Assembly: GCA_025403435.1 (NCBI GenBank)
Contig: CM046354.1
Span: 35,677,533-35,741,532 of the forward strand
Direction of reading: 5' to 3'
DNA length: 64,000 nt
DNA from: Artocarpus heterophyllus
Taxonomy: Eukaryota; Streptophyta; Magnoliopsida; Rosales; Moraceae
Each line of letters starts with the position of its first letter. The first letter of the stretch is position 1. A program made the position numbers and the translations under genes. Below, piece after piece: positions 11,622-22,981 of this stretch. The notes under the pieces were generated by a model, which searched no databases, had not been told where the DNA came from, and worked only from the letters and a program-made list of their open reading frames with translations.

Positions 11622-13062
11622 TGTTAGACATGTAAGCCCTAAAAAGTAAAATATTATAATATGTTTTTGGAGACATTTTATCAATAAAAAATTTATTTAT
11701 TATTCATACACTAAATTGTGTCCTCTTTATGCTCATATTTGTTGAATGTATGTTAAGCAAGCAAAAGTTTGAGACTGTCAGCCTAAACCTTTAAGAATCA
11801 AGCGTATGATGGACAGATTATGTAGAAGATATGGTTCTAAAGGTGATGGACTAAATCATAAGATCTGCAATCGAGATAATAAAGTTAGGCTTTTTATTCA
11901 TGCTAAGATTGTTATGTTGTCTACATCCCTGATGAGAAATGGTTTGTCTTGGTCATCAGAGTTGGACTCAGCTAGTAGAAATATTGGTACATTGTCATAG
12001 GTGATGATGTATTAGATCAGGACATAAAGTGGAATTAATTTAGATTAATAATTCCATATGTGAAAATCAATTCACTTTAGACAATCATACATGTTGTATC
12101 TTAATCCTGAAATGACTAATACGCTCGTCATCTTATCTTTTGTCTTTTGATGTACAAAAGGGTGACAGTGATGGAGCGCAAACTGGTATGTTGGAGACAT
12201 AAAATTTGATAGCATAGACCTTTTATTGATAGATATGGAATCCAAAGCTCCTTTGGTGGAGTCAATGCAATTCTCTTATATGCATTATCTTGTAATTGGA
12301 AGACTAGAGTGCTCAACCATTTGGATGCATAGGTGTAACCGAATGGTATATTGTCCTCAGATGGTAAGTTTTCTAATGGTGAGATAACGAAACGTAAGAT
12401 AAAAATAATCAGGATGCTAAGATAGAATTTATCTTTAAGCCGATTATGAATATCCTATAGGGATATGACACATTATGATATGTCATGAACACTTAGCTAA
12501 TTTAGGCTTCGTAATTTTATATAGTTTAAGAGTGCAGCTCTAAACTTTTAGTGGAGTAGCGTTAGAGTTGATAATTATGAAATGTATATATGGGATATTG
12601 GGTTTCATAATTATCAGGAGCTTGAACTATATAGGTCCATCAGGTCACTTTTGCTAGCTGATAAAAATCCCGTAACGATACGACATGCTTTTTCAATAAT
12701 TGGTGACTTATGTCAAATTATTAGATTGACTAAAATTTGATAGGTTTAGATAATTCATGTTTGTTACGATTAAGTTAATTTTGTGGAAAAATTAATTCAA
12801 GATAAACTTGTTGAATTATCGAGATCAGATAATTCATGTCTGTTTATCAATTGGATTAGTTTTGAATAAATTAATTCAAGATAAACTTGTTAAATTATCA
12901 GGAATATTTATTTTTCTAGAGATTATCTAGACATGACTATTTTAATCAAATAACTTCTCTATCGGGTTATTTGAATTAAAACTGAGGCTCTATTCAAAAA
13001 ATCTCAGGTGGAAAATAAAAGATTCTCAGGGATCATATTATTGCAAGTTCGGCAAGCCGATC
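11622..13062 (+). repeat. 3' LTR of element B1 (truncated)
   Basis: Begins TGTTAGACATGTAAGCC and follows the B2 5' LTR (13425 onward) for about 1.44 kb, then stops at GGCAAGCCGATC near 13062, inside the GC-rich motif array. The last 500 bp or so, with the TATA region, is missing. It lies in inverted orientation to the LTR at 7968-9365. No gene is seen. Confidence 0.85.
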
Positions 13063-13424
13063 AGTTAGACTATACATTGCACTTCCTCTTCTCCCGTAGT
13101 TCCCATCATCACTACTACCATCGTCATTGTTATTAGTGTCGTTGGTACTATCATCATCATCACCACCATAATGTGTAGGCATTTGCATACCTACTCTAAA
13201 TGAGCCAATGCTACCACTAGAAGCTCCTACATCTTTAGATAGTACTCTATGAACATCAATGTCATATTCTTGAACATGTCCTATAATTCATAAATCAGGA
13301 TTTCCATTCTCATCATCTAAATGTGCTGGCTAGATCCACTAATTAAGAGGATCATCATCATTTTCACCTGGCATAACCGCTACTTTGAGCAAGTCTAAAT
13401 AATCAATTCTTGCCACTTTATTAC
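13063..13424 (-). pseudogene. Coding remnant wedged between two LTRs, possibly hAT transposase tail
   Basis: On the minus strand one frame runs through most of the segment with only two or three stops. It starts with DYLDLLKVAVMPGENDDDP, then PAHLDDENGNPD, HVQEYDIDVHRVLSKDVG, and an Asp/Asn/Ser-rich tail ending GRRGSAMY. The composition and order remind me of the C-terminal tail of plant hAT or DUF659-type proteins, but I cannot verify this. It is neither LTR nor copia pol. Both sides are cut by LTR sequence, so it is a relic of the DNA into which B2 inserted or of a rearrangement. Confidence 0.4.
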
Positions 13425-15378
13425 TATTAGATGTGTATGTCCTAAGGAGTAAAAATGTAATATATTTATTATTTATATACCAAATCTTGTCCTCTTTACG
13501 TTCATATTTATTGAATGTATGATAAGCAAACAAAAATCTTAGACTGTAGTTTAAACCTTAAGAATTGGGCATATGATGGACAGATTATGCAAAAGACACG
13601 ATTCTTAAGGTGACGGTCTAAATCATAATATCTGCAATGGAGGGAATAAAGTTGGGTGCTTTATTCATTTAAAGATTATTATGTTGTTTATATCCCTAAT
13701 GGAAGATGGTTTGTCTTGACCATCGGTGGTGGACTCTGTGAATAGAAGCATTGGCACATTGTCATAGGTGATGATGTGTTGGATCGAGACATAAAGTAAA
13801 TTGATTTCGATTAATAATTTTGTCTTGGCAAATTGATTCACTTTAAACAATCATATATATTGTATCTTAATCCTAAGATGAATAGTGGGCCTATTGCCTC
13901 AACTTATGTCTTTTGATACACCAAAGGGTGACATCCACATTTTAATAGTGATACGCATGCTGGTACATTGAGGCATGACTCTTGATAGTGCAGGCCTATT
14001 ATTCATAGATATGGAATCCATAGCACCTCTTCAGGAGTAGTTGATATCCTCTTATATGCGTTATCTTTCAATTGGACAGCTAGAGTACTCAACCATTTGG
14101 ATGCATAGGTGTAACCGAATGGTATACCGTCTTTGGATGGTCAGTTTTTCGACGGTGAGATAATGGAACGCAAGAGAAAAATAATTGAGAAGGTAAGACA
14201 GAACTTGTCCTTAAGCCAATTATAGATATCCTATGGGGATACGATACATTATAATATGTCATAGAAACTTAGCTATACGAGCTTCATAATTCTATATAGT
14301 TCAAGAGTGCAGCTCTAAGCTTTTAGTGGAGTAGCGTTGGAGTTGTTACTTATGAAATGTATATATGGGATATTGGGTTTCATAATTATCAGGAGCTTGA
14401 ACTATATAGGTCTATTAGGTCCCTTTTGCTAGCTCATAAAAATCCTATAATGATACGATATGCTTTTCTAATAATTGGTCACTTATGTCAAATTATCAGA
14501 TTGACTAAAATTCAATAGGTTTAGATAATTCATGTTTGTTTACCGATTAAGTTAATTTTGTGGAAAAATTAATTCAAGATAAACTTGTTCAATTATCAGG
14601 ATCAAATAATTCATGTTTGTTTATCAGTTGGATTAATTTTGAATAAATTAATTCAAGATAAACTTGTTGAATTATCAAGAATATTTATTTTCTTAGAAAT
14701 TATCTGGACATGACTGTTTTAATCAGATAACTTCTCTATTGGGTTATTTGAATTAAACTGAGGCTCTATTCCAAGAATCTCAAGTGGGAAATAAAGATTC
14801 ACATGGATCTTTTGTCGTAGGTTTGGCAAGACGATCTTTAAGTTTGGCTTACCAATGGAGTAAGTTCGGCCTACCGACCACATATTTTTACACAGATTTT
14901 ATTAGATATTAATCCTAATTTGATCATGATTTGCATTTTTGAGCCTTAGCTTCTAAGGATTGACTCCTGTGCCTAACTTCTATAAATAGGGAGTGAGTCT
15001 CATAGTTAATTAGATTAGTTTAGAAATCTAGAGTGCGACTCTATCAGTAAGACTCTAAAACTCCCTAAAGAGTTGTTGTTCACAAATTACGAACTATAGC
15101 TTTGGGTTTTTCTCAATTGGTTGGAAGGAGAGCCACCTATGGAAGAGCTATACGAGTGTGCCCACACACACACCTGTCGTGGATAGAGAATATGAAAGAA
15201 GACTAGTTGGTTAAAGCTCTTCTGAAATGTTACTTCTCTTCATAGATCGCAGAGCTTTTTGAGAAACGAGGTTAGTAAGATCTTGTTAATTTATGCATAT
15301 AGTATGTCAAACTTGTGTTTTGAAAAATACTCTGGTGTAAAAAAATTTAAAATTCTACTGTGTACTATTTTTCCAACA
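13425..15378 (+). repeat. 5' LTR of element B2
   Basis: Runs from a decayed start (TATTAGATGTG in place of TGTTAGACATG) to TTTTTCCAACA, 1954 bp. A TATA-like box TATAAATAG lies at 14981-14989, about 400 bp from the LTR end. A GC-rich motif group lies just upstream at about 14810-14880. A GCCCACAC-type motif occurs near 15160, downstream of the TATA region. These marks recur in all family B LTRs. No gene is seen. Confidence 0.9.
14981..14989 (+). promoter_or_regulatory. TATA-like box in B2 LTR
   Basis: TATAAATAG followed by GGAGTGAGTCTCAT. The equivalent site is TATATAAAG at 20985-20993 in the solo LTR, TATAAATAA at about 61880 in B5, and a damaged TATATGAAG at about 24604 in the B3 5' LTR. 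Conservation of position across copies supports a promoter that defines the R region. Confidence 0.6.
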
Positions 15379-17077
15379 ATTGGCATCAAAGACATGGTTT
15401 TCACATAAATTTGCAAGTTTGTGATCATGCTATATGAATAAATTATGTAATCTTGATCTCTCTTATGTATGAATTTAATTTTTTAGAGAGTTGGCTCTCT
15501 AGGTTTCTATATATTTTTGTGTTGTTATGGATTATATGGTGAATGTTTATTACTTAATTATGGTTGATTAAATTACTATTTAATTATTTATTAATTAGTT
15601 AATTTATGCTGGTTATGGTTCTTTAGAGGTTATAATGTATATCTAGGTTTTTCATGTAATTAAATGGCAGACTATCATCTTCGTCTAGGAATTATTATTT
15701 AATTTTAAATTTGTAAGAATTTGTAATTAAATAATTATTCGGGGAAGACAAATCTAGAAGATGGATTATAGCATTCCAAGGTATTTCCTGAGTCTTTAAT
15801 TTTATGTTTTTGAATTGTTGAAAATAAAATTGAAAAACTACATAAAAAAATGTATTTTCTGGATGATGTGATTTTTACTCATTCGACAGGCTGAACCCTC
15901 AAGTTTGGTAGGCCGATGGTTGCAGCCCGACAGGCCGAACCTCTAGCATCTTCATGCCATCCAAAGGGCAAAAATCTGATGGCTCTGGCAACAGCCTGAA
16001 CTTTCTAGTTTGGCAGGCCGAATTGTCATGATCGGTAGGTCGACCTAAAAAGATCGATAGGCCAATGGATTATGACTGATAGGCCGATCACACAGATCGG
16101 CATGTCAGTAGAGAACTGTGATTTTTCAAAAAAAAAGCATTTTTTGATGGAGTTTTGATTTTATTTTTAGGACAATTTTGAGAAACATTAAATTTGGATA
16201 TGATAGGAAATTCGGAGTAATCGATCAATGTTGGATTGAAGACTTGAGGATGGAAGTTACATAAAGAAGGATACAATTTGAAGATTCAAGGATGAAGAAT
16301 CGATAATATGTTTCGATTATTCTCTTGTATTATTTGTTTTCTTTTTTCTAGAGTGGAAACATAATATTATGGTTATTTATTATTATTTTGCTTGTGGCTT
16401 CTCATGATAGCTTTACTTGCTTGCATTATAATATGATTTGCTATGTATTTGACAATAAGTAATATAGAATAAGGAGTGCCACTGATTAAAAATTTTGTTT
16501 GTGCATGTTTCTAAAATAAAACCTTGATTTCAAAAAAATAAGTAGGAGAAGATTTTTGAAGAGAGGACCTACGGCCTCCATCGTTAGTCCATAGGTAGCA
16601 CATGTGGATTCGACCCCTAGGAAGGGACTTTATCATGTACGGGGTTGGATCTCTCAGAAGATAAGGTATTTTAGTATGATTTATGATTGCATACCCTTAG
16701 GTGTTGATTATAAATCATGGATAAAATTTTGAAACAATAGTTATACACTCATGTTAATTTTATTATTATCCTCCCCTAGGAGCTTTGTCAATAAAATTGA
16801 TGGCCAAAGAAACAATTACGAATATATGCTAGATCATACGAGCCCTGGATGACACATATTAATTAAGAAAGGATCTGTGTTCCTAATTGAATTTGGCAAG
16901 ACTCCCCTAGGAGCTTGTTGAATTTTGAGTTGGGGATTACTATTGTAAGGTTGTGATATTTTCAAGGTTGTGATATTAATTGATTACTATTGTATGTTTT
17001 ACATGATTGTGTTATCTTTTAAATTATTATGATATGTTTGCTTATGTTTCGTATATGATTCTTTATTGTAGATTAAA
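15379..17077 (+). other. Primer-binding site and 5' leader of element B2
   Basis: The primer site reads TGGCATCAAAGA at 15381-15392, a decayed match to TGGTATCAGAGC. The leader is about 1.7 kb and has no credible ORF. It holds the inverted GC-rich motif array at about 15883-16105 and copies of CCCCTAGG at 16614-16621, 16773-16780 and 16904-16911, with a mutated one near 16694. The gag start codon matching B3 position 26666 reads ATT here. Confidence 0.7.
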
Positions 17078-18400
17078 ATTTCAAAAAATGCTTTATCATC
17101 GATACTTGACAAAAACCAATTAACTGGAGTGAATTAGAATAATTGCAAACGGAACCTAAACATCGTCTTTTCCTTTGAGAAACTCAAATTTATGCTAACA
17201 ACTCTGTGTCCTCTCGAGCCTATGGGAGATTCCACTAATGAGCAAATCCAAAGGCATGATTGCTAGAAAGATGCCAATGATTAATCCCGCTGCTATGTTA
17301 TAGCCAGCATGAATAACGTGTTGCAGGCTCAACATGAAGTTTATGAGACTGCAAGGTAGATCTTGGAAAATCTGGAAGACATGTTTGGAGGCCAGGCCTT
17401 AACAAAGCGGCAAAGGGCACTTCGAAAACTCTTGAACTACAAATAGAGACCATGGATGTCTGTGAAAGAGCATATGATGTTGGTCATGGGTTACCTCAAT
17501 AAGGCTTAAACCAAGGCAGCTGACATCGATGCTGAAACTCTGATGACTATGGTCTTTGAGACTCTGTATAAGGAATTCATTCTATTTAGAGCTACATTTA
17601 ATTTGAGCAATAGATGAGATATGACCTTGATAGAGTTGATGAAACAATTACAGGAGTTTGAACTACTGGTTAGGGAGTCTCCTGTTGGTGGCGAGGCTAA
17701 CTTCGCTGCTACCTCTAGTTTCAATCCTAACCTTGGGAATGGAAAGAAGCAACGGGCCAAGAATGGCAAGTCTTCTATTCCTGCTAACGACAAGAACAAG
17801 AAGAAGAAGAAGACGAAGAAGAAGGACCCGAAGAAGCTAAAGTGCTTCTTCTATAGGAAGGTCAAGCACATAAAGAAGAATTGTGAGGACTTCCTTTCCC
17901 GAGGAGGTAGCTGTGATCTTCTATATTTAGAAATTTGTTTGGTTGAGGAATCCAGCGACATATGGGTCATAGATTCCGAAGCAACTAATCATGTTTATGT
18001 TTCTCTGTAGGGGTTCAAAGAAACAAAAAGCCTGCTACATGAAGACTTTACGCTAAGGATGGACGATGGATCCTTGGTCTTAACTGAAGCAGTGGGAGAC
18101 GTCCATCTTCATTTTGGTAGTTATAGGAATTTAATTTTACAAGATTGTTTTTATGTTCTTAAATTTAAAAGGAATTTAATTTTTGTAGCTTGTTTATTTA
18201 AAGACTCCTATTTGGTTTCTTTTAATAATAAAGTGATGATTCATAAAAACAAATCTTTTATCTGTTTTGGATGGATGCAAAATAATCTGTATTTTATCAA
18301 ACATAAGATGGATTTATTGCTTAATGCTGAGATGAATGATAATAACTCTAAAAGACTTAACACTTCTCACTCTAATGAGACTTATCTTTGGCATTTGTGA
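17078..18400 (+). pseudogene. Element B2 gag and protease (broken)
   Basis: Homologous to the better preserved B3 gag at 26666. Recognisable parts are the PPEP-like segment, the KEHMMLVMG helix, the Lys-rich tract (NKKKKKTKKKDPKKLKC), the zinc knuckle and the protease. The start codon is lost. Stops are frequent before 17620. The second Cys of the knuckle is Tyr (CFFYRKVKHIKKNC), and the protease active site reads DSEAT in place of DSGAT. A stop follows at 18008-18010. The downstream GAG-pre-integrase part reaches ETYLWHL, then a stop at 18398-18400. Confidence 0.8.
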
Positions 18401-19350
18401 TTAGGTCATATAAACCTAAATAGGATTCAAAGGTTGGTAAGGGATGGACCTTTAAGTCATGTAAAGGTAGAATCTATACCACAATGTGAATCTTGTTTGG
18501 AGGGTAAAATGACTAAAAGACCATTTGGGTCAAAGGCAATAGGGCCGAAGGGGTTCTAGAACTTGCTCATAGTGATGTTTGTGGACCGATGAACATCCAA
18601 GCACAAGGAGGGCATGAGTATTTAGTCACTTTTTTTGACAATTACTCAATGTATGGGTATGTGTACCTAATGCACCACAAAAGTGAAACTTATGACAAGT
18701 TCAGGGAGTTTCAGGCTGAAGTGGAAAAGCAATTGGGTAGACCCATAAAGGTACTTCGATCTGATCGAGGTAGTAAATACCTTTCTAATGAGTTCTTGGG
18801 ACACTTATTAGAGAATGAGATTTTATCCCATTTCACTACGCTAGGCACTCCCTCATAGAATGGCATGGCTGAGAGAAGGAATAGGACTTTGTTTGATATG
18901 GTTTGGTCTATGATGAGTTATTCATCATTGCCTTATCCTTTTGGGGATATATACTACAAATCGCATGTTATCTTTTGAACAATGTGCCTTCAAAATTAGT
19001 TCATAAAACTCCTCATGAGTTGCCGATGGGGTAAAAGGACATCCTTAAACCATATTCACATATGGCGATGTCCGGCTCATGTCCTATTTAGGAATACGAA
19101 TGAGTTGGAAGCATATTTGAAAGTTTGCATATTTGTAGGTTATCCAAAAGGGACTAAAGGGAGTTATTTCTATAACCCAAAGGAAATAAAGTCGTGGTTT
19201 CAACTAATGTAACTTTCCTTGAGCAAAGTTACATGGATGACTTTAAGTCTCAAAGTAAAGTGGTGCTTAAGGAGTTGGTAAGTGATTCAATCACTCTGAG
19301 GGTTTTGAATGAAACCGTTTTGATCAGTGTAGAAAAACCAACCGAACCTG
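18401..19350 (+). pseudogene. Element B2 integrase (broken, interrupted by solo LTR)
   Basis: The zinc-region GHINLNRIQRLV and CESCLEGKMTK motifs lead into a DDE core with HSDVCGP, LRSDRG and AERRNRT, so all three acidic residues are still encoded, though in shifted frames. A frameshift lies near 18530 and a stop after GTPS at 18856-18858. The C-terminal GYPKGTKGSYFYNP is visible near 19135. At 19350 the coding sequence is cut by a solo LTR and resumes at 21372. Confidence 0.8.
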
Positions 19351-21371
19351 TGTTAGACATGTCTGCCCTAAGGAGTAAAAACGTAATACGTTTTTAAAGA
19401 CATTTTTATCAATAAAGAATTTATTCATTTATATACACCAAATCTTGTCCTCTTTACGTTCATATTTGTTGAATGTATGTTAAGCAAATAATAGTCTGAG
19501 ACTGTCGGTCTAAACCTTAAGAATTGGGCATATGATGGACTGATTATGCAAATGACATGATTCTTAAGGTGACGGTCTAAAACATATGATCCGCAATTGA
19601 GGGAATAAAGTTAGGCACTTTATTTATATAAAGATTGTTATATTGTCAATATCCCTTTTGGGAGATGGTTTGTCTTGACCATCGGAGTTGGACTCCACGA
19701 ATAGAAACATTGGCACATTGTCATAGGTGACGATGTGTTGGATCGGGACATAAAGTGAATTGATTTGGATTAATAATTCTTTCTCGGCAAATCGATTCAC
19801 TTTAGATAGTCATTTGTATTGTATCTTAATCCTAAGATGAATAGTGGGCCCGTTGTCTCGACTTGTGTCTTTTGATGTGCCAAAGGGTGACACCATATCT
19901 CAATAGTGGTATGCATGCCGATACGTTGGAGGCATAACTCTTGATAGCGTAGACTTGCTATTCATAGATATGGAATCCATAGCTCCTCTTTAGGAGTAAT
20001 GATATCCTGTAATATGCGTTGTCCTATAATTGGAAAACTGCAGCGCTTAACCATTTGGATACATAGGTGTAACCGAATGGTATACTATCTTTAGATAGTA
20101 AGTTTTCTGATGGTGAGACAATGGAAAGTAAGATAAAAAATAATTGAGAGGGTAAGACAGAACTTGTCCTTAAGCCGATTATGGATTTTCATATGGGGAT
20201 ACGATACACTGTGATATGTCATGGAGACTTACCTACACGAGCTTCGTAATTCTATAAAGTTCGAGAGTGCAGCTCCAAGCTTTTAGTGGAGTAACGTTGG
20301 AGTTGATAATTGTGAAATGTATATCTGGGATATTGGGTTCAATAATTATCGTGAGCTTGAACTTTATAGGTCTATTTTTGTCCCCTTTGCTAGCTCACAA
20401 AAATCCTGCAACGATACGGCGTGCTTTTTCAATAATTGGTGACTTATGTCGGATTTATCGAATTGGTTTAAAATTTGAAAAAATCAAATACTTCATGACT
20501 GTTTATTGGTTGAATTAATTTTGTAATAAAATTAATTTAAGATAAGCTTGTTGAATTATTGGGATCGGATAATTCTTATTTGTTTATCGGTTGATTTAAT
20601 TGGATAAATTAAATCAAGATAAACTTGTAGAATTATTGTGAATTGATTTATTTTCTTAGAGATTATCTTGATAAAGTTTGTTTTGATTAGATAACTTCTC
20701 TATTGGGTCATTTGAATCAAAACTGAAACTTTATCCTATAGAATCTCGAGTGGAAAATAAAAGATTCACGGAGATATTTACGCAGGAGTTCGGCCTGTCG
20801 AATGACGTGTTCAGCCTGCCGATGGGGCCTGTTCAGCCTGCCGATCAGGCTGTTTGGCTTGCCGATCAATGAGTGATAAGATTACACGTTTTCACGCGGA
20901 TCTTATTAGATATTGATCCAAACTTGATTCTATTTCGAGTTTTTGAGACCTAATCTGATAAGGACTGACCCCAGGACCAATAGCTATATAAAGGGAGTGA
21001 GTCTCATGATTTACTCAGATCAATTGAGAGATTAAGAGTGATATTGTTCTGGTGAGCATCTAAAAACTCCTTGAGAGCTTTAGTTCACAAATCACGAACA
21101 TTAGCTTTGCGTTCTCTCTATTGGTTGGAAGGAGAGTCACCGGTGAAAGAGCTGTATGTGTGAGCCCACACTCACTCCAGTTGTGGATAGAGAATAGCAA
21201 AGAAGACCAGTTGGTTGAGGCTCTTTTAGGTTACGGAGGTTCTTTGGCACACAAAGGTTAGTAAGATCTGTCTAATTTATACATATAGCATGGTAAACTT
21301 GTGTTTTGGAAATTACTTTGATATATAAAAGTTTTTAAAATTCTGCTGCGCATTGTTTTTCCAACAACCTG
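19346..21371 (+). mobile_element. Solo LTR of family B with 5-bp target duplication
   Basis: An LTR from TGTTAGACATG at 19351 to TTTTTCCAACA at 21366 (2016 bp), flanked by ACCTG at 19346-19350 and 21367-21371. Removing the LTR and one ACCTG restores continuous homology with B1 at about 9905-9960. Solo LTRs normally arise by recombination between the two LTRs of an inserted element. It belongs to the subgroup shared with B3. A TATA-like box lies at 20985-20993 and a GC-rich motif array at 20788-20870. An 83-codon frame inside it is chance. Confidence 0.95.
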
Positions 21372-22606
21372 AACAACAACCTAAGGGGCTTCGTCGTTGT
21401 GGCAGGATCAGTTGTCAACTGAAAAGGTATTTGTTCTATGGTGAGGCCTTTTTGGCTGAACTGGATGAACATAACAAGTATCCTTACACTTACAAAAAGG
21501 CTATAGAGGATGTTGATTCGAAACTCTAGATAGAGGCAATGAACATAGAGATGAAGTTTGTGGAGACTACTCGAGTCAAGAGCTTATGGAACTTCTAAAA
21601 GGTGATTTTCTACCGCTCTATGTAAACAACATCCTACTAATTGGCAATGATGTTGTGGCACTGTCATCATTCAAATTATAGTTGACCAAGCAGTTTGACA
21701 TGAAGGATATAAGTGAGGCTAATTTTGTTCTAGGTATCCAGATCTTTCAAAATAGGAAGAACAAAATGATAACTTTGTCCTAGGCCGGCTACATAGATAA
21801 GATTCTTAGGGGGTTTGTGATACAAGATTCCAAGAAAGGTAGGCAAGCATCTAGGTCTAGAATTACTTTTTCTAAGAAAGACTCTCCAAAGTCTAAGGAA
21901 GAAAGAGAATACATGAAGAAGATGCCTTATACTTTAGCAGTGGGTAGTCTTATGTATGCCATGTTTTGCATGCCATCGGATATTTGTTATACGATCAGGA
22001 TTGTAAGTTGATTTTAGGCAGATCTAGAATCGAACCATTAGGTTGCGGTCAAGCATATTTTCAAGTACCTAAGAAGGACTCGAGAGTATATGCTTATGTA
22101 TTTGGGTGAAGACTTAACTCCTCTAAGATACACTGATTTATATTTCTAATCCTGTCTAGATTCTATGAGATCGACTTTGGGTTTTATGTTTACTTTGGGC
22201 AATGGTGCCATCAGTTGGAGAAGTGTGAAGTAAGATTGCACTTCAGATTTAACGATGGAGGCTGAGTATGTGGCAGCTAGTGATGCTTCAAAAGAAGCAG
22301 TATGGCTCTGCTAGTTCCTTGAGGATCTTGAAGTAGTTCCTGCTATGAATAAGGCGGTATCATTGTACTGTGATAATAGTGCGGTGGTAGCTAATACTAA
22401 GAAACCAAGACTTCACAAGAAAAGTAAGCATATTGATTGAAAGTATCATGTAATGAAGGACTTCGTAGAAGGCAGGCATGTCGCTATGTGCAAAATCGCA
22501 TCAGAAGACAATTTAGCTGATCCATTTACGAAGACACTTATTAGGAAAGTCTTTAAGAGGCATGTGGAAGCTATGGGGATACGAGATTTGTCATATTTAC
22601 TTACTT
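21372..22606 (+). pseudogene. Element B2 reverse transcriptase and RNase H remnant, RT core deleted
   Basis: Continues the pol sequence cut at 19350. The part matching B1 10110-10600 is missing at about 21595, removing most of the reverse transcriptase fingers and palm. The remnant catalytic box reads LYVNNILLIGND, so both catalytic Asp residues of the box are Asn. Next come KKGRQASRSRITFSKKDSPK and VGSLMYAMF. RNase H keeps EAEY and YCDNSA, while its first motif reads YTDLYF, and stops are scattered. The end lies just before a weak polypurine tract at 22614-22622 (GTGGAAAAT). Confidence 0.85.
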
Positions 22607-22622
22607 TGTGCAAGTGGAAAAT

Positions 22623-22981
22623 TGTTAGACATGTATGCCCTAAGGAGTAAAAATATAATACCTTTTTGGAGACATTTTTATTCATAAAGAATTTATTTGT
22701 TATTTATATACCAAATCTTGTCCTCTTTACATTCATATTTGTTGAATGTATGATAAGTAAATAAAATTCTAAGACTATAGGCCTAAACCTTAAGAATTGG
22801 GCATATGATTGACAGATTATGTGAAAAACATGATTCTTAAGGTGATGGTCTAAATTAAAATATCTGTAATTGAGGGAATAAAGTTGGATGCTTTATTCAT
22901 GCAAAGATTGTTATGTTGTCTGCATCCCAAGCGGGAGATGATTTGTCTTCACCATCGGAGGTGGACTCTATGAATAGAAAC
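22623..22981 (+). repeat. 3' LTR of element B2, first piece
   Basis: Starts TGTTAGACATGTATGCC at 22623 and follows the family B LTR for 359 bp, up to GAATAGAAAC. Element B3 begins at 22982. The LTR resumes at 29443 with ATTGGCAC, exactly the bases that follow GAATAGAAAC in intact family B LTRs. Confidence 0.92.

Larger units (their letters stand above)
9366..13062 (+). mobile_element. Family B copia element B1, 3' half only
   Basis: Forward-oriented remnant holding the last two thirds of pol, a polypurine tract and a truncated 3' LTR. Gag, protease, the first part of integrase and the 5' LTR are absent on the left, where the inverted LTR begins. The homologous DNA in B2 (18710-22622) shows the order. 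A deletion of about 75 bp relative to B2 lies near 9760, in the C-terminal part of integrase. The copy is heavily decayed. Confidence 0.85.

Noticed and set aside
20788..20870. Short spaced repeats resembling a CRISPR array
   Set aside because: Units are short, imperfect, unevenly spaced and repeated in every family B LTR; the context is a plant genome.
22450..22650. RNase H frame of B2 reading into the LTR as a possible fusion protein
   Set aside because: Loss of the natural stop by decay explains it, and the element has no functional reverse transcriptase.
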